A DNA stretch of 64,000 nt from JAIBJN01 sp963825255 (GCA_963825255.1 CAWGSF010000009.1:1116001-1180000), one strand, 5' to 3'; counted from the stretch's first letter, positions 8,776 through 17,681 are shown. Notes: a model not told the origin generated them from the sequence alone. Made by a program: numbers and translations.

Positions 8776-9968
8776 GCAGGCACCAGCGCAGCCTCGGTCG
8801 CCTCGGAGATCTCCCTCGCGACCTCCAGGATGTCGCGGTTCGCGTTGAACACGCGGAGCTGGCGGTCGGCGCCGTTGCCGCGGCCGAGGATGTCGCGGAT
8901 GCCCTCGAGCTCGCGGTCCGACCCGAGCTCCCGTGCGTGCGGCTCGACGTCGCGCAGGGCCCGGCGGATGAGCTGCGCAACCGGGACGCGGTTCCGCCGC
9001 CCGGCGGCGAGGTCCATCAGGGGCGCCTCGAGGCCGTAGCGGGCGGCGAGCCACTTGTTCTCGCTGACGAGGATGCGGTGGTAGCTCGGCATCTCCCTGC
9101 CGGCGTCGTAGAGCTCCGAGTAGTGCTTCACGAGCCCCTGGACGTACGCCGCGAGCGCGACCGTCTCCTCGACGCGCGTGATCGCGTCCATGACGCGGAC
9201 CTCGATCGTGCCGAAGCGCGGGTGAGGCCGGACGTCCCACCAGATGTGCGTGTAGTCCGCGATGCAGCCGGTCTTCTCGAGCTGCCCGACGACCTCTGCG
9301 TAGTCGTCGTAGCCGCTGAAGCGCGGCGGCGGTCCGGACCGGGGGAAGGCCGCGAAGACCATCTGCCGGCTCGAGGAGAGGCCGGTCGGCTCGCCGCGCC
9401 AGAACGGGGAGCTCGCGGAGAGGGCGAGCAGGTCCGCGAGGTGGACGAGCAGCGCGCTCATCACATGGATCGCCTTCTCCTGGTCGTCCACGGCGACGTG
9501 GATGTGGCAGCCGAAGATGAGCTCCCGCCGCGCGACGTACTGGAGCTGGTCGACGAGGTTCCGGTACCGGTCGCGGGCGGTGATCCGCTGGCGCTCGAAG
9601 AGGCTGAACGGGTGCGTGCCCGCCGAGCCGACGCGCAGCCCCTGGTCGTGCGCCGTCCGCGTCACGTGGCCGCGCAGCCTCCGGAGCTCGTGGTCGATGT
9701 CGCCGGCCGTCTTGCAGACCGGCGTCGAGATCTCGAGCACGGACTGCATGAGCTCGGGGGCGATCCGCTCGCTGAACTCTCCGTCCTGCGCCGCGGTCAG
9801 CACCGTGTCGACGTGCTGGACGAGGTCGAAGGTCTCCGGGTCGAGGAGCATGTACTCCTCCTCCACGCCGAGCGTGAACGGCGGGGTCGAGCCGAAGCGA
9901 TGCTCGAGCACGCTTCCTCCCTCGGCGAAACCCTTGCCCGTGATCGACGCGGGATAGATCTGCTTCAT
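8772..9968 (-). CDS. YbdK-type carboxylate-amine ligase (glutamate-cysteine ligase 2 family)
   Basis: The 398-residue protein starts at ATG 9968 and carries the family N-terminus FTLGVEEEYMLLDPE and the block LIFGCHIHVAVDD followed by FGTIEVRVMDA, the ATP/Mg-binding and substrate region of the GCS2/YbdK family. These enzymes join an amino acid to a carboxylate with ATP; E. coli YbdK has weak gamma-glutamyl-cysteine ligase activity, and actinobacterial relatives are of mixed or unknown substrate. A longer reading to 10139 adds only a shadow of the opposite strand. It is the first gene of a leftward operon with the redoxin and a large membrane protein, and is divergent from the repeat-protein gene; about 100 bases between the two starts must hold both promoters. 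Confidence 0.8.
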   Translation of the reverse strand: MKQIYPASITGKGFAEGGSVLEHRFGSTPPFTLGVEEEYMLLDPETFDLVQHVDTVLTAAQDGEFSERIAPELMQSVLEISTPVCKTAGDIDHELRRLRGHVTRTAHDQGLRVGSAGTHPFSLFERQRITARDRYRNLVDQLQYVARRELIFGCHIHVAVDDQEKAIHVMSALLVHLADLLALSASSPFWRGEPTGLSSSRQMVFAAFPRSGPPPRFSGYDDYAEVVGQLEKTGCIADYTHIWWDVRPHPRFGTIEVRVMDAITRVEETVALAAYVQGLVKHYSELYDAGREMPSYHRILVSENKWLAARYGLEAPLMDLAAGRRNRVPVAQLIRRALRDVEPHARELGSDRELEGIRDILGRGNGADRQLRVFNANRDILEVAREISEATEAALVPA

Positions 9969-10074
9969 GGGACGACGAACTCTACTCCGGCTCCGCGGGA
10001 AGAAGGTGACCCGCTTCGCCGTCATGTGGCCGTGGGTACCAGCGGAACTCGTGACAGCAGGAAGGGAGGAGCAG

Positions 10075-10609
10075 ATGCGGAACCGGAGAAGGACTCGTGT
10101 CCTCAGGCGTCTGGTTCTCGGGCTCGCGGTTGCGGCCATGGTCGCTCCTGGAGCTCAGGCAGCCCTCGCCTACGTCTCGCAGCCGACGAGCGGGACGGAC
10201 TGGAACCAGTACGGCGTACCGGGCAGCTCGGCCGACGACAAGGTCGGCGGCCGCCCTCGTCCGCGGCGAGCACTACGTCTCGCAGCCGACGAGCGGGCCG
10301 GACTGGAACCAGTACGGCTACCGGGCCGCTCGGCCGACTGACATGGTCGGCGGCGCCCTCGTCCGCGGCGAGCACTACGTCTCGCAGCCGACGAGCGGGC
10401 CCGGCTGGAACCAGCACGGCTATGCGGTTGCGAAGCCTTCCGACATCGGCCAGGTCTCCGGTCGCCAGCCGGTGCAGGTGACCTCCGAGCCGAGCGGCTT
10501 CGACCTGCGTGACGGTCTCTTCATCGCCATGGCCGCCCTTGGGCTCGCGCTTCTGGCCTTCGGCGCGATGCTCATCTCGCGGCACAGCGGTCGACCCGAA
10601 ACCGCCTAA
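10075..10609 (+). CDS. Secreted/anchored protein with YVSQPTSG-WNQYG repeats (one apparent frameshift)
   Basis: The ATG at 10075 follows a strong ribosome site (AGGGAGGAG, 10062-10070). The product has a basic start and signal helix (about residues 8-30), three copies of a 15-16-residue unit YVSQPTSGxxWNQYG spaced by linkers such as ALVRGEH, and a C-terminal membrane helix (LFIAMAALGLALLAFGAML). The second and third repeat DNA blocks are nearly identical, and comparison shows one extra C near 10245 (GGCGGCCGCC against GGCGGCGCC in the next copy), so the frame change there is a +1 insertion. I recognise no family. A surface or periplasmic role is inferred from the signal and anchor. Confidence 0.65.
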
Positions 10610-10623
10610 GCAGGAAGCAAGGA

Positions 10624-10653
10624 CGACGGACGGGCCTCCGGGCCCGTCCGTCG
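10624..10653 (+). terminator. GC-rich hairpin after the repeat-protein gene
   Basis: CGACGGACGGGC (10624-10635) pairs perfectly with GCCCGTCCGTCG (10642-10653) around a 6-base loop. It sits 15 bases after the stop of the repeat-protein gene and 16 bases before the DUF192 start. There is no T-tract, as is common in high-GC actinobacteria. Confidence 0.6.
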
Positions 10654-10669
10654 CTGCGAGGATGGGGCA

Positions 10670-11161
10670 GTGCCACGTCTCGCAGCACGCGCGCCACTCG
10701 CCTCCTCCCTGGCGTCATTCCTCCTCCTCGCCGTCGCCTGCGGCGGGGGGGAGGAGCCCGTTGCGACGACGGTGGCGAGCCCGGCATCCACCCCGCGAGT
10801 CGTCATCGACACGGATGCCGGCGAGGTGACGGTCGACGTCGAGGTCGCGGACACGTCCGCCGAGCGCGAGGCCGGCCTCATGAATCGCGAGTCCCTCGCC
10901 CAGAACGCCGGGATGCTCTTCGAGTTCGACGACGACCACCGGGGTGGCTTCTGGATGAAGGACACGCTCATCCCGCTCTCGATCGCGTTCGCGGACTCCG
11001 AGGGGAAGATCCTCCGCATCCTCGACATGGAGCCCTGCACGGCCGACCCGTGCCGGGTCTACGACTCGGGCGTCGCCTACCGGCGGGCGCTCGAGGTCAA
11101 TCGGGGCGCCTTCGAGCGGTGGGGCGTGTCGGAGGGCGACCGGCTCACGCTGCAGGGCTGA
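10670..11161 (+). CDS. DUF192 family lipoprotein
   Basis: The 163-residue product has an N-terminal signal with a lipobox-like LAVACGGG (Cys24), so it is probably a lipoprotein on the outer face of the membrane. The DUF192 domain covers about residues 45-160, with EREAGLMNRESL, GMLFEF, GFWMKDTLIPLSIAF and a final VNRGAFERWGVSEGD, all family hallmarks. Function of DUF192 is not established. The GTG start follows a hairpin, and the 3' end overlaps the convergent ridA-like gene by 17 bases. Confidence 0.8.
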   Translation: MPRLAARAPLASSLASFLLLAVACGGGEEPVATTVASPASTPRVVIDTDAGEVTVDVEVADTSAEREAGLMNRESLAQNAGMLFEFDDDHRGGFWMKDTLIPLSIAFADSEGKILRILDMEPCTADPCRVYDSGVAYRRALEVNRGAFERWGVSEGDRLTLQG

Positions 11162-11540
11162 GGACGACCGCCTCGGCCTCGATCTCGAGCAGCCAGCGCG
11201 GATCGAGGAGCGTCGCGACGACGACAGTGGTGTTCGCCGGACGGATCTCCGAGAACGCCTCCCCGTGCGCCCGCGAGAAGCCCTCGAACTGGTCGGCGGC
11301 CGTGAGGTACACCCGCGTGCGGACGATGTCCGCGAGCGTGGCGCCCGCCTCCTCGAGGGCCGCGCCGATGATCTCGAGGCACCGTCTCGCCTGCCCGTAG
11401 GGGTCGGCGGGCGGGTCGGCGCCGCCCGGCATGATCGGGGCAGTGCCGGAAACGAAGATGCGGTCGCGGACGCGCACGGCGCGCGAGTAGCCGACGACCG
11501 GCTCGTAGGGGGATCCGGAGGAGACGTTCACGCGCTCCAT
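11145..11540 (-). CDS. RidA family enamine/imine deaminase
   Basis: RidA proteins hydrolyse reactive 2-aminoacrylate and related enamines released by PLP enzymes. This 131-residue protein shows the family blocks YSRAVRVRDRIFVSGTAP, ADIVRTRVYLT and the C-terminal NTTVVVATLLDPRWLLEIEA; typical members have an Arg in the active site that binds the carboxylate, and an Arg is present at DPRWLLEIEA, although DP replaces the more usual preceding residues, so it may belong to a RidA subgroup of unknown substrate. It lies alone on the minus strand between DUF192 and the serine hydrolase. Confidence 0.8.
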   Translation of the reverse strand: MERVNVSSGSPYEPVVGYSRAVRVRDRIFVSGTAPIMPGGADPPADPYGQARRCLEIIGAALEEAGATLADIVRTRVYLTAADQFEGFSRAHGEAFSEIRPANTTVVVATLLDPRWLLEIEAEAVVLSPAA

Positions 11541-11563
11541 GCCTCTAGTATCGCGGGCCGACC

Positions 11564-12373
11564 GTGCGCGCGCTCGAGCAGATCGACACCTGGCCGGCCC
11601 GGAGGGCGGCCGCCGCGGTCGTCGGCCGGGAAGGCGTGATCGCCGTTCGCGGGCCGGTGGACGACCCGTTCCTCTGGGCGTCCGTCACGAAGCTCTTCAC
11701 CGCCTGTGCGGTGCTCGTCGCGGCCGAGGAGGGGACGCTCGACCTCGACGAGCCGGCCGGGCCGCCTGGCTCGACCGTCCGCCACCTGCTCGCGCACGCC
11801 TCCGGGCTTCCCTTCCAGGGCGACGTCTCCATCGCGCGCCCCGGCGAGCGGCGCATCTACTCCAACACAGGCTTCGAGCTGCTCGGCGCATTTCTCGCGG
11901 AGCGGGCCGACATGCCGTTCGCCGAGTACCTCGAGGGCGCCGTCCTCGGTCCGCTCGGCCTGCGGGGCACAAGCCTCGGCGGCGGGCCGGCCGAGGGCCT
12001 GCACGGCACGCTCTCCGACCTGGCGCGGCTCGCGCGGGAGCTGCTCGCGCCCACGCTCGTCGCGCCCGAGACCCTGGCGGAGGCAACGTCGGTCGCGTTC
12101 CCTGGGCTCGCCGGCGTGCTGCCGGGCATCGGGCGCCAGGAGCCCAACGACTGGGGCCTCGGCTTCGAGCTCAGGGACGCGAAGCGGCCGCACTGGACGG
12201 GCTCGCTCAACTCGCCCGAGACCTTCGGCCACTTCGGCGGCTCGGGGACGTTCCTGTGGGTCGATCCCGCGGTCGGAGTCGCCTGCGCCTGTCTCACCGA
12301 CCTCGACTTCGGGGACTGGGCGCTCGACGTGTGGCCCGCCCTGTCAGACGCCGTGCTCGCCGAGCTCGGCTAG
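11564..12373 (+). CDS. Serine beta-lactamase-like hydrolase
   Basis: A 269-residue member of the beta-lactamase/penicillin-binding-protein-like family (class C/esterase type). The nucleophile motif SxxK is S40-V-T-K43, the second motif is Y99-S-N101, and HFGGSG near residue 222 takes the place of the KTG box. There is no clear signal peptide, so the enzyme is probably cytoplasmic. Relatives include esterases, D-aminopeptidases and transpeptidase-like proteins; substrate cannot be told. It starts at GTG 11564, 23 bases from the divergent ridA start, and overlaps the 3' end of the convergent cNMP-like gene by 4 bases. Confidence 0.75.
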   Translation: MRALEQIDTWPARRAAAAVVGREGVIAVRGPVDDPFLWASVTKLFTACAVLVAAEEGTLDLDEPAGPPGSTVRHLLAHASGLPFQGDVSIARPGERRIYSNTGFELLGAFLAERADMPFAEYLEGAVLGPLGLRGTSLGGGPAEGLHGTLSDLARLARELLAPTLVAPETLAEATSVAFPGLAGVLPGIGRQEPNDWGLGFELRDAKRPHWTGSLNSPETFGHFGGSGTFLWVDPAVGVACACLTDLDFGDWALDVWPALSDAVLAELG

Positions 12374-12666
12374 CCGTCCGCGCCGACGATCGCCTCGTAG
12401 ACGGCCAGCTCGCAGGTGCCGACCGCCGCCGGGGTCAGCGCGTGCCCGCGCCCCGAGATCCGGTCGCCCGGGCGGGCGATCCCCGCCGGGACGCTGAGCA
12501 TTCCGTTGAGGACGACGGCGAAGCGGTCGCCTGGGTCGAGCTCCTCGCCCGGGGAGAGATCGCGCCGCTCCATCTCCCGGGCGAGCCGCGCCAGGGTCTC
12601 GCCGGGGAGGACGGCGAGCTCGGCGACGCGGGAGAGCTCGTGGACGGTCGCTGCCTGGTGCCTCAA
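12370..12666 (-). CDS. Small protein with cyclic-nucleotide-binding-like (Crp-type) fold
   Basis: The 98-residue protein opens with VHELSRVAELAVLPGETLARLAREM and RRDLSPGEELDPGDRFAVVLNGML, the classical start of the cNMP-binding jelly-roll (helix, then Y/L-x-PGE...GD-x-x-Y/VL-x-G). No DNA-binding domain follows and the phosphate-binding cassette is not well kept. It could be a stand-alone sensor or an adaptor. Its start is only 14 bases from the divergent NUDIX gene. Confidence 0.55.
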   Translation of the reverse strand: MRHQAATVHELSRVAELAVLPGETLARLAREMERRDLSPGEELDPGDRFAVVLNGMLSVPAGIARPGDRISGRGHALTPAAVGTCELAVYEAIVGADG

Positions 12667-12680
12667 GTACGCTCGATCCT

Positions 12681-13202
12681 ATGGCAACGGCCGCCGGCCT
12701 CCGCGAGTGGCGCACCTGCCCGCGGTGCGGGACCGTGCTCGACCACGGCGATTCCTCGGTCTCGTGCCCGGGCTGCGGCCTCGCCGAGTACGCCACGCCG
12801 GCGCCGACCGCGAGCGCGGTCGTCGTCGGCCCGGACGGCCGCGTGCTTCTCGCCCGGCGCGCCGTCGACCCCGGTGCTGGCGGCTGGGATCTCCCGGGCG
12901 GGTTCATGGACGAGGGGGAAGAGCCGCTCGAGGCGCTCCGGCGGGAGCTCCGCGAGGAGACGGGGCTCGACAGCGAGCCCGGGGAGTTCCTCGGAGCGAT
13001 CCCAGACCGCTACGGCGAGGACGGTGCCTGGACGGTCAACTTCTACTGGACGGCGCGGCTCGCCCCCGGCGAGCCGAAGGCCGCGGACGACGTTGCCGAG
13101 CTCGTCTGGTACCCGCCGGACGACCTTCCTCCGCGGCGCGAGTTCGCCTTCGCGAACTCGGTCGAGATCCTGGAGCGCTTCGGGGCGGCCTTCCGGCCTT
13201 GA
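12681..13202 (+). CDS. NUDIX hydrolase with N-terminal zinc ribbon
   Basis: The 173-residue protein has a zinc ribbon (Cys13, Cys16, Cys29, Cys32) and a NUDIX domain with the full Nudix box GGFMDEGEEPLEALRREL-REETGL (GX5EX7REUXEEXGU). The order zinc ribbon plus NUDIX recalls NudC-like NADH pyrophosphatases, but it is much shorter and lacks the SQPWPFPxS motif, so the substrate (a nucleoside diphosphate linked to something) is unknown. The stop codon overlaps the TTG start of the next EamA gene. Confidence 0.85.
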   Translation: MATAAGLREWRTCPRCGTVLDHGDSSVSCPGCGLAEYATPAPTASAVVVGPDGRVLLARRAVDPGAGGWDLPGGFMDEGEEPLEALRRELREETGLDSEPGEFLGAIPDRYGEDGAWTVNFYWTARLAPGEPKAADDVAELVWYPPDDLPPRREFAFANSVEILERFGAAFRP

Positions 13203-14032
13203 CCGGGCCGCTGCTCGCCCTCGGGGCGAGCCTGAGCTGGGGGCTCGGAGACTTTCTCGCCGGGCTGAGGAGCCGGTCGTTGCCGATCCTCACCGTCCTC
13301 GTTGTCTCACAGGCCGCCGGGCTCCTGACGATCGCGGTCGTCGTCGCGGCCCGCGGCAACGGGCCGCCGGAGGCCCGCTACGTCGGCTATGCGGTGCTCG
13401 CCGGTCTCTGCGGCACCGTCGGGCTCGCCGCCCTCTACCGGGGCCTGGCGGTCGGCGACATGAGCGTCGTCGCTCCGATCTCGGCCACGGCCGCCGTCGT
13501 CCCCGTCGTGGCGGGCCTCGCCAACGGCGAGCGCCCGTCTCTCCTCCAGGGATTCGGCGTCGCGCTCGCGCTCGCGGGCGTCGCGCTCACCGCGCACCAG
13601 CGCGGAACAGGCCGCGGAGGCGCGGCGGCCGGCGTCGGGCTCGCGCTCGTGGCCGCGCTCTCCTTCGGGCTCCTCCTCGTCGCGCTCGGGGCCGCCAGCG
13701 AGGGTGACGCCCTCTGGGGAACGCTCTCGATGCGGATCACGTCGGTCTCGGCTCTGGTCGTCGCGGCCCTGATCGTCCGTCCGAGCTTCGCGCTCCGGGA
13801 GGGAGCCCTGCCGGCGCTCGTCCTCGTCGGCGTCCTCGACACCGCCGGAAACGCACTCTTCGCCATCGCCTCCACGAGGAGCCTGCTCAGCCTCGCGGCC
13901 GTGCTCGCGCAGCTCTATCCCGTCGTCACCGTGCTCCTCGCGCGCGTCGTGCTCGGCGAGCGGATCTCGCCCAGCCAGCAGGCCGGCGTCGCCACGGTCT
14001 TCGTCGGCGTCGTCCTCATCACGGCTGGCTAG
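13199..14032 (+). CDS. EamA-family (DMT) transporter
   Basis: The 277-residue protein has ten hydrophobic helices in two EamA repeats, typical of drug/metabolite exporters. It begins at TTG 13199 (TTGA overlap with the NUDIX stop), which gives the expected LLALGASLSWGLGDFLAG first helix; a longer upstream reading is a shadow of the NUDIX gene. Coupling to the NUDIX gene suggests a shared transcript. Substrate unknown. Confidence 0.8.
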   Translation: MTGPLLALGASLSWGLGDFLAGLRSRSLPILTVLVVSQAAGLLTIAVVVAARGNGPPEARYVGYAVLAGLCGTVGLAALYRGLAVGDMSVVAPISATAAVVPVVAGLANGERPSLLQGFGVALALAGVALTAHQRGTGRGGAAAGVGLALVAALSFGLLLVALGAASEGDALWGTLSMRITSVSALVVAALIVRPSFALREGALPALVLVGVLDTAGNALFAIASTRSLLSLAAVLAQLYPVVTVLLARVVLGERISPSQQAGVATVFVGVVLITAG

Positions 14033-14110
14033 GACCGGCCGAACGGCTAGGAAGGAAGAGCCGAAAGGCCTATACAGGACTCGGAGCCCGCGGCCGATAA
14101 ACGCCTCACT

Positions 14111-14251
14111 GTGGACTTCGGAACGCACTCCATCGAAGAGCACCTCCGCGAGGACTGGCTCGACGCCTGGATTGCGGAGGGCCTCGACGCGGTCGAGGCG
14201 TTCCTCCGCAACCATGCGGCGTTCGACTCGTTCCTCGAAGATCGCGAGTAA
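14111..14251 (+). CDS. Small acidic protein, unknown
   Basis: A GTG frame of 46 residues reads VDFGTHSIEEHLREDWLDAW and continues as an amphipathic acidic helix ending FDSFLEDRE. A TATACA hexamer at 14071-14076 lies about 35 bases upstream and could be its -10 box. The even amphipathic pattern and third-base GC support coding. No family is recognised. Confidence 0.5.
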   Translation: MDFGTHSIEEHLREDWLDAWIAEGLDAVEAFLRNHAAFDSFLEDRE

Positions 14252-14278
14252 CGCGTCTCTGCGGCCGGGCGCCGGGCG

Positions 14279-14599
14279 CTAGGCCTCGACGAGGCCGAGC
14301 GAGCGCTCGAGCATCGTCTTCGGCTGCGCGCCGAGCGCGGCCGCGGCCGGCTCGCCACCCTTGAAGAGGACGATCGTCGGGATGGAGAGGATCCCGTAGC
14401 GCTCGCGCAGCTCGGGCTCCTCGTCGATGTTCACCTTGACGACGCGGAGCTCGTCCGCGCGCTCCTCCGCGATCTGCTCGAGGACGGGGGAGATCGCGTG
14501 GCAGGGGCCACACCACTCCGCCCAGAAATCGACGATCACCGGGGTCTCGCTCCGGAGGACCTCGGCGTCGAAGTCCGTGGTCGTGATTGCAGTTGTCAT
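14279..14599 (-). CDS. trxA: Thioredoxin
   Basis: A 106-residue thioredoxin with the standard active site W29-C-G-P-C33 in VDFWAEWCGPCHAISP and the cis-Pro loop GILSIPTIVLFKGG. It reduces protein disulfides in the cytoplasm, using thioredoxin reductase. It is divergent from the IleS-like gene with only 28 bases between the starts. A second, atypical thioredoxin belongs to the grd locus at 34.5 kb. Confidence 0.9.
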   Translation of the reverse strand: MTTAITTTDFDAEVLRSETPVIVDFWAEWCGPCHAISPVLEQIAEERADELRVVKVNIDEEPELRERYGILSIPTIVLFKGGEPAAAALGAQPKTMLERSLGLVEA

Positions 14600-14627
14600 G
14601 ACTCTTCAAACGTAGACTGACTCGCAA

Positions 14628-17600
14628 ATGTTCCGCCCTCTGCCGCCCGTGCCCGACCACCCTGCCCTCGAGCTCGAGATCCTCGACTGGTGGGAGGAGA
14701 ACGGCACGTTCGAGAAGCTCCGAGAGCAGAATCGCGGCCGCCCGACGTGGAGCTTCTTCGACGGCCCGGTGACCGCGAACAAGACGCTCGCCGTGCACAC
14801 CGCGTGGGGCCGCACGCTCAAGGACGTGTTCCAGCGCTACAAGGCGCTCCGGGGCTTCGACCAGCGCTATCAGAACGGCTTCGACTGCCAGGGCCTGTGG
14901 ATCGAGGTGGGCGTCGAGCGCGAGCTCGGGCTCAACTCGAAGCGCGAGATCGAGGAGTACGGGCTCGCCGAGTTCGCGCGTCGCTGCCGCGAGAAGGTCG
15001 TGTGGTCGGCAACCGAGCTCACGCGGGGCTCGAAGCGGCTCGGCCAGTGGATGGACTGGGGCAACGACTACTTCACGTTCTCGGACACGAACATCGAGTA
15101 CATCTGGCGCTTCCTCCGGCTCATGCACGAGCAGGGGCACCTCTACAAGGGCCACCGCTCGACCGAGTGGTGCCCGCGGTGCGGCACCTCGATCTCGGCC
15201 CACGAGCTCGTCGGGAGCTACGAGGACCGCACCGATCCCTCGCTCTTCGTCCGCTTCCCGCTCGTCGACCGGCCCGGGCAGTCGCTCGCCGTCTGGACGA
15301 CGACGCCCTGGACGCTGCCCGCGAACGTCGCCGCGGCGATCAAGCCGGACGCGGAGTACGGTCTCCGGGCCGAGGGCGACTGGGTCGCCGTCGCCCGCGA
15401 CCCCGAGGCCGGGTTCGTGGAGCGCTCGCCCGGGGCCGATCTCGTCGGCCTGCGCTACGAGGGGCCGTTCGACAACCTGCCGGCGGCGCGCGAGGTGGAG
15501 CACCGGGTCATCCCCTGGGACGAGGTCTCGCTCGAGGAGGGGACGGGCATCGTGCACATCGCGCCCGGTTGCGGCGCCGAGGACTTCGAGCTCTCCCGCG
15601 TGCACGACCTCCTCGTGCTGACGCCCGTCGACGAGTCGGGCCGCTTCTACACCGACTACGGGTGGCTGCACGGCCAGAGCACCGTCGAGGCCGCGGAGCA
15701 GATCGCGGTCGACCTCGGCGAGCGGGGCAAGCTCATCGCGGCGGAGGAGATCGAGCACCGCTTTCCCTTCTGCTGGCGCTGCCACACGCCGCTCATCTTC
15801 CGGATCGCGGACGACTGGTTCATCGCGGTCGACGAGCTGCGCCCGAGGCTCCTCGAGGCGAACGCCGGCGTGCGGTGGACCCCGGACTACTTCGGGAAGC
15901 GGATGGACGACTGGCTCACGAACATGGGCGACTGGAACATCTCCCGCCGCCGCTACTTCGGCCTGCCGCTCCCCATCTACCCGTGCGAGTGCGGCCACGT
16001 GACCGTCGTCGGCTCGAAGGCCCACCTGGCGGAGGTCGCCACCGCGGGGCTCGAGCAGCTCGAGGAGCTCCATCGTCCCTGGATCGACGAGGTGACGATT
16101 CGCTGCGAGGCGTGCGGGAACGAGACGGTGCGCCGGATCCCCGAGGTCGGCGACGTCTGGCTCGACGCCGGCATCGTCCCCTTCTCGACGCTCGGCTGGG
16201 AGAACCCGGAGTGGGTCGAGGGCGGGTACGCGACCGGCGCCTCGGCCGGCCTCTCCGGCGCCGACCTCCCCGACCACGCCTACTGGGAGACGTGGTTCCC
16301 GGCGGACTGGGTCTCGGAGATGCGCGAGCAGATCAGGCTCTGGTTCTACTCACAGCTCTTCATGAGCGTCGCGCTCATCGGCCGCGCCCCGTTCCGGGAG
16401 GTGCTCGGCTACGAGAAGATGCTCGACGAGCACGGGCGGGAGATGCACGGCGCCTGGGGGAACATGATCAGCGCCGAGGACGCCTTCGCGCGCATGGGCG
16501 CCGACGTCATGCGCTTCCAGTTCTGTGCCCAGCCTCCCGACCGCAACCTCCTCTTCGGCTACGGGCCGGCGAACGAGATCAAGAGGCGGCTGCTGACGCT
16601 CTGGAACTCCGTCCGCTTCCTCGTCGACTACGGGAACATCGAGGATTTCGCTCCCGCGTATCCGGACCTCGAGGCGCCCCCGGTGGACGAGGGGTCCCGG
16701 CCGCTCGACCGCTGGCTCGTCTCGCGGACCCGACAGTACGTCGCCGAGGCGACCGAGGCGCTCGAGAACCAGCTCACGTACCGGCTCATCGAGAGCTTCG
16801 AGGCGTTCGTGGACGACGTCTCCAACTGGTACATCCGGCGGTCGCGGCGGCGCTTCTGGGACGGGGACGAGGCGGCGCTGCGCGTGCTCTGGCACGCGCT
16901 CGTCCAGGGCATCCGCGGGATCGCGCCCGTGATGCCGTTCCTCGCCGAGCACCTGTGGCGGAACCTCGTCGCCGGCCCCTGCGAGGGAGCGCCGGAGAGC
17001 GTCTTCCTCGCCGGGTGGCCCGAGCTCACCGAGCCCGACTCGGCGCTCCTGGACGAGATCCGTGAGGTGCGCGCCGTCGTCGGGCTCGGGCGCGAGGCTC
17101 GCGGCACCGCCGACGTCAAGCTGCGCCAGCCGCTTCGTGAGCTCGTGGTCGAGGGAGCTGAGCGCGCCGCAAGTCATGCCGACGAGATCGCCGAGGAGCT
17201 CCGCGTCAAGTCGGTCACGTTCGCGCCGATCGAGGGGGCGACGATCCGGGCCAAGCCCAACCTCAAGCTGCTCGGGCCGAGGCTCGGCTCCGAGCTCCCG
17301 GCCCTTCGCGCCGCGCTCGCCGACGGGCGCTTCGAGCGGCTTCCCGACGGGCGCGTCCAGGTCGACGGGCACGAGCTGGCACCGGAGGAGGTCTTCGTCG
17401 AGCGGGCGGCGCCCGAGGGCTGGGCGCTCGCCGAGGGCGACGCCCTCTCGGTCGCTCTCGACGCCCGGCTCGACCCGGAGCTCGAGCTCGAGGGGCGGGT
17501 CTACGACCTCGTGCACGCCGTGAACACGATGCGCAAGGAGCAGGGGCTCGCCATCACCGACCGCATCGTCCTCACCCTCCCCGACGGGGGCGACCTCGAG

Positions 17601-17681
17601 CAGTTCGAGGACTGGATCAGGTCGGAGACGCTCGCCGTCGAGATCGAGCGCGGCCCGGAGCTCGCCCTCCGGAAGGCCTGA
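14628..17681 (+). CDS. ileS: Isoleucyl-tRNA synthetase-type class I ligase with degenerate HIGH and KMSKS motifs
   Basis: The 1017-residue protein aligns along its length with IleS: N-terminal WSFFDGPVTANKTLAVH, an editing (CP1) domain with zinc-type CPRCG, TTPWTLPANVA and GTGIVHIAPG, the second half of the Rossmann fold, and an anticodon-binding domain with SNWYIRRSRRRFWDG. However, the HIGH motif is H57-T-A-W60 and the KMSKS loop is E605-M-H-G-A609. I recall relatives with VHxAWGRT and REMHG in some Chloroflexi and actinobacteria, so this may be a subfamily trait. It could be the housekeeping enzyme of this lineage or a paralogue. The frame is fully open over 3 kb. No T-box leader is possible in the 28-base gap to trxA. 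Confidence 0.8.
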   Translation: MFRPLPPVPDHPALELEILDWWEENGTFEKLREQNRGRPTWSFFDGPVTANKTLAVHTAWGRTLKDVFQRYKALRGFDQRYQNGFDCQGLWIEVGVERELGLNSKREIEEYGLAEFARRCREKVVWSATELTRGSKRLGQWMDWGNDYFTFSDTNIEYIWRFLRLMHEQGHLYKGHRSTEWCPRCGTSISAHELVGSYEDRTDPSLFVRFPLVDRPGQSLAVWTTTPWTLPANVAAAIKPDAEYGLRAEGDWVAVARDPEAGFVERSPGADLVGLRYEGPFDNLPAAREVEHRVIPWDEVSLEEGTGIVHIAPGCGAEDFELSRVHDLLVLTPVDESGRFYTDYGWLHGQSTVEAAEQIAVDLGERGKLIAAEEIEHRFPFCWRCHTPLIFRIADDWFIAVDELRPRLLEANAGVRWTPDYFGKRMDDWLTNMGDWNISRRRYFGLPLPIYPCECGHVTVVGSKAHLAEVATAGLEQLEELHRPWIDEVTIRCEACGNETVRRIPEVGDVWLDAGIVPFSTLGWENPEWVEGGYATGASAGLSGADLPDHAYWETWFPADWVSEMREQIRLWFYSQLFMSVALIGRAPFREVLGYEKMLDEHGREMHGAWGNMISAEDAFARMGADVMRFQFCAQPPDRNLLFGYGPANEIKRRLLTLWNSVRFLVDYGNIEDFAPAYPDLEAPPVDEGSRPLDRWLVSRTRQYVAEATEALENQLTYRLIESFEAFVDDVSNWYIRRSRRRFWDGDEAALRVLWHALVQGIRGIAPVMPFLAEHLWRNLVAGPCEGAPESVFLAGWPELTEPDSALLDEIREVRAVVGLGREARGTADVKLRQPLRELVVEGAERAASHADEIAEELRVKSVTFAPIEGATIRAKPNLKLLGPRLGSELPALRAALADGRFERLPDGRVQVDGHELAPEEVFVERAAPEGWALAEGDALSVALDARLDPELELEGRVYDLVHAVNTMRKEQGLAITDRIVLTLPDGGDLEQFEDWIRSETLAVEIERGPELALRKA

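Noticed and set aside
10180..10430. Tandem DNA repeats that could suggest a CRISPR array
   Set aside because: The units are of coding phase, encode the same peptide and lack unique spacers; no cas genes are present. No CRISPR array is seen in the window.
14600..14627. T-box leader of the IleS-like gene
   Set aside because: Only 28 bases separate its start from the divergent trxA start, far too short for a T-box.
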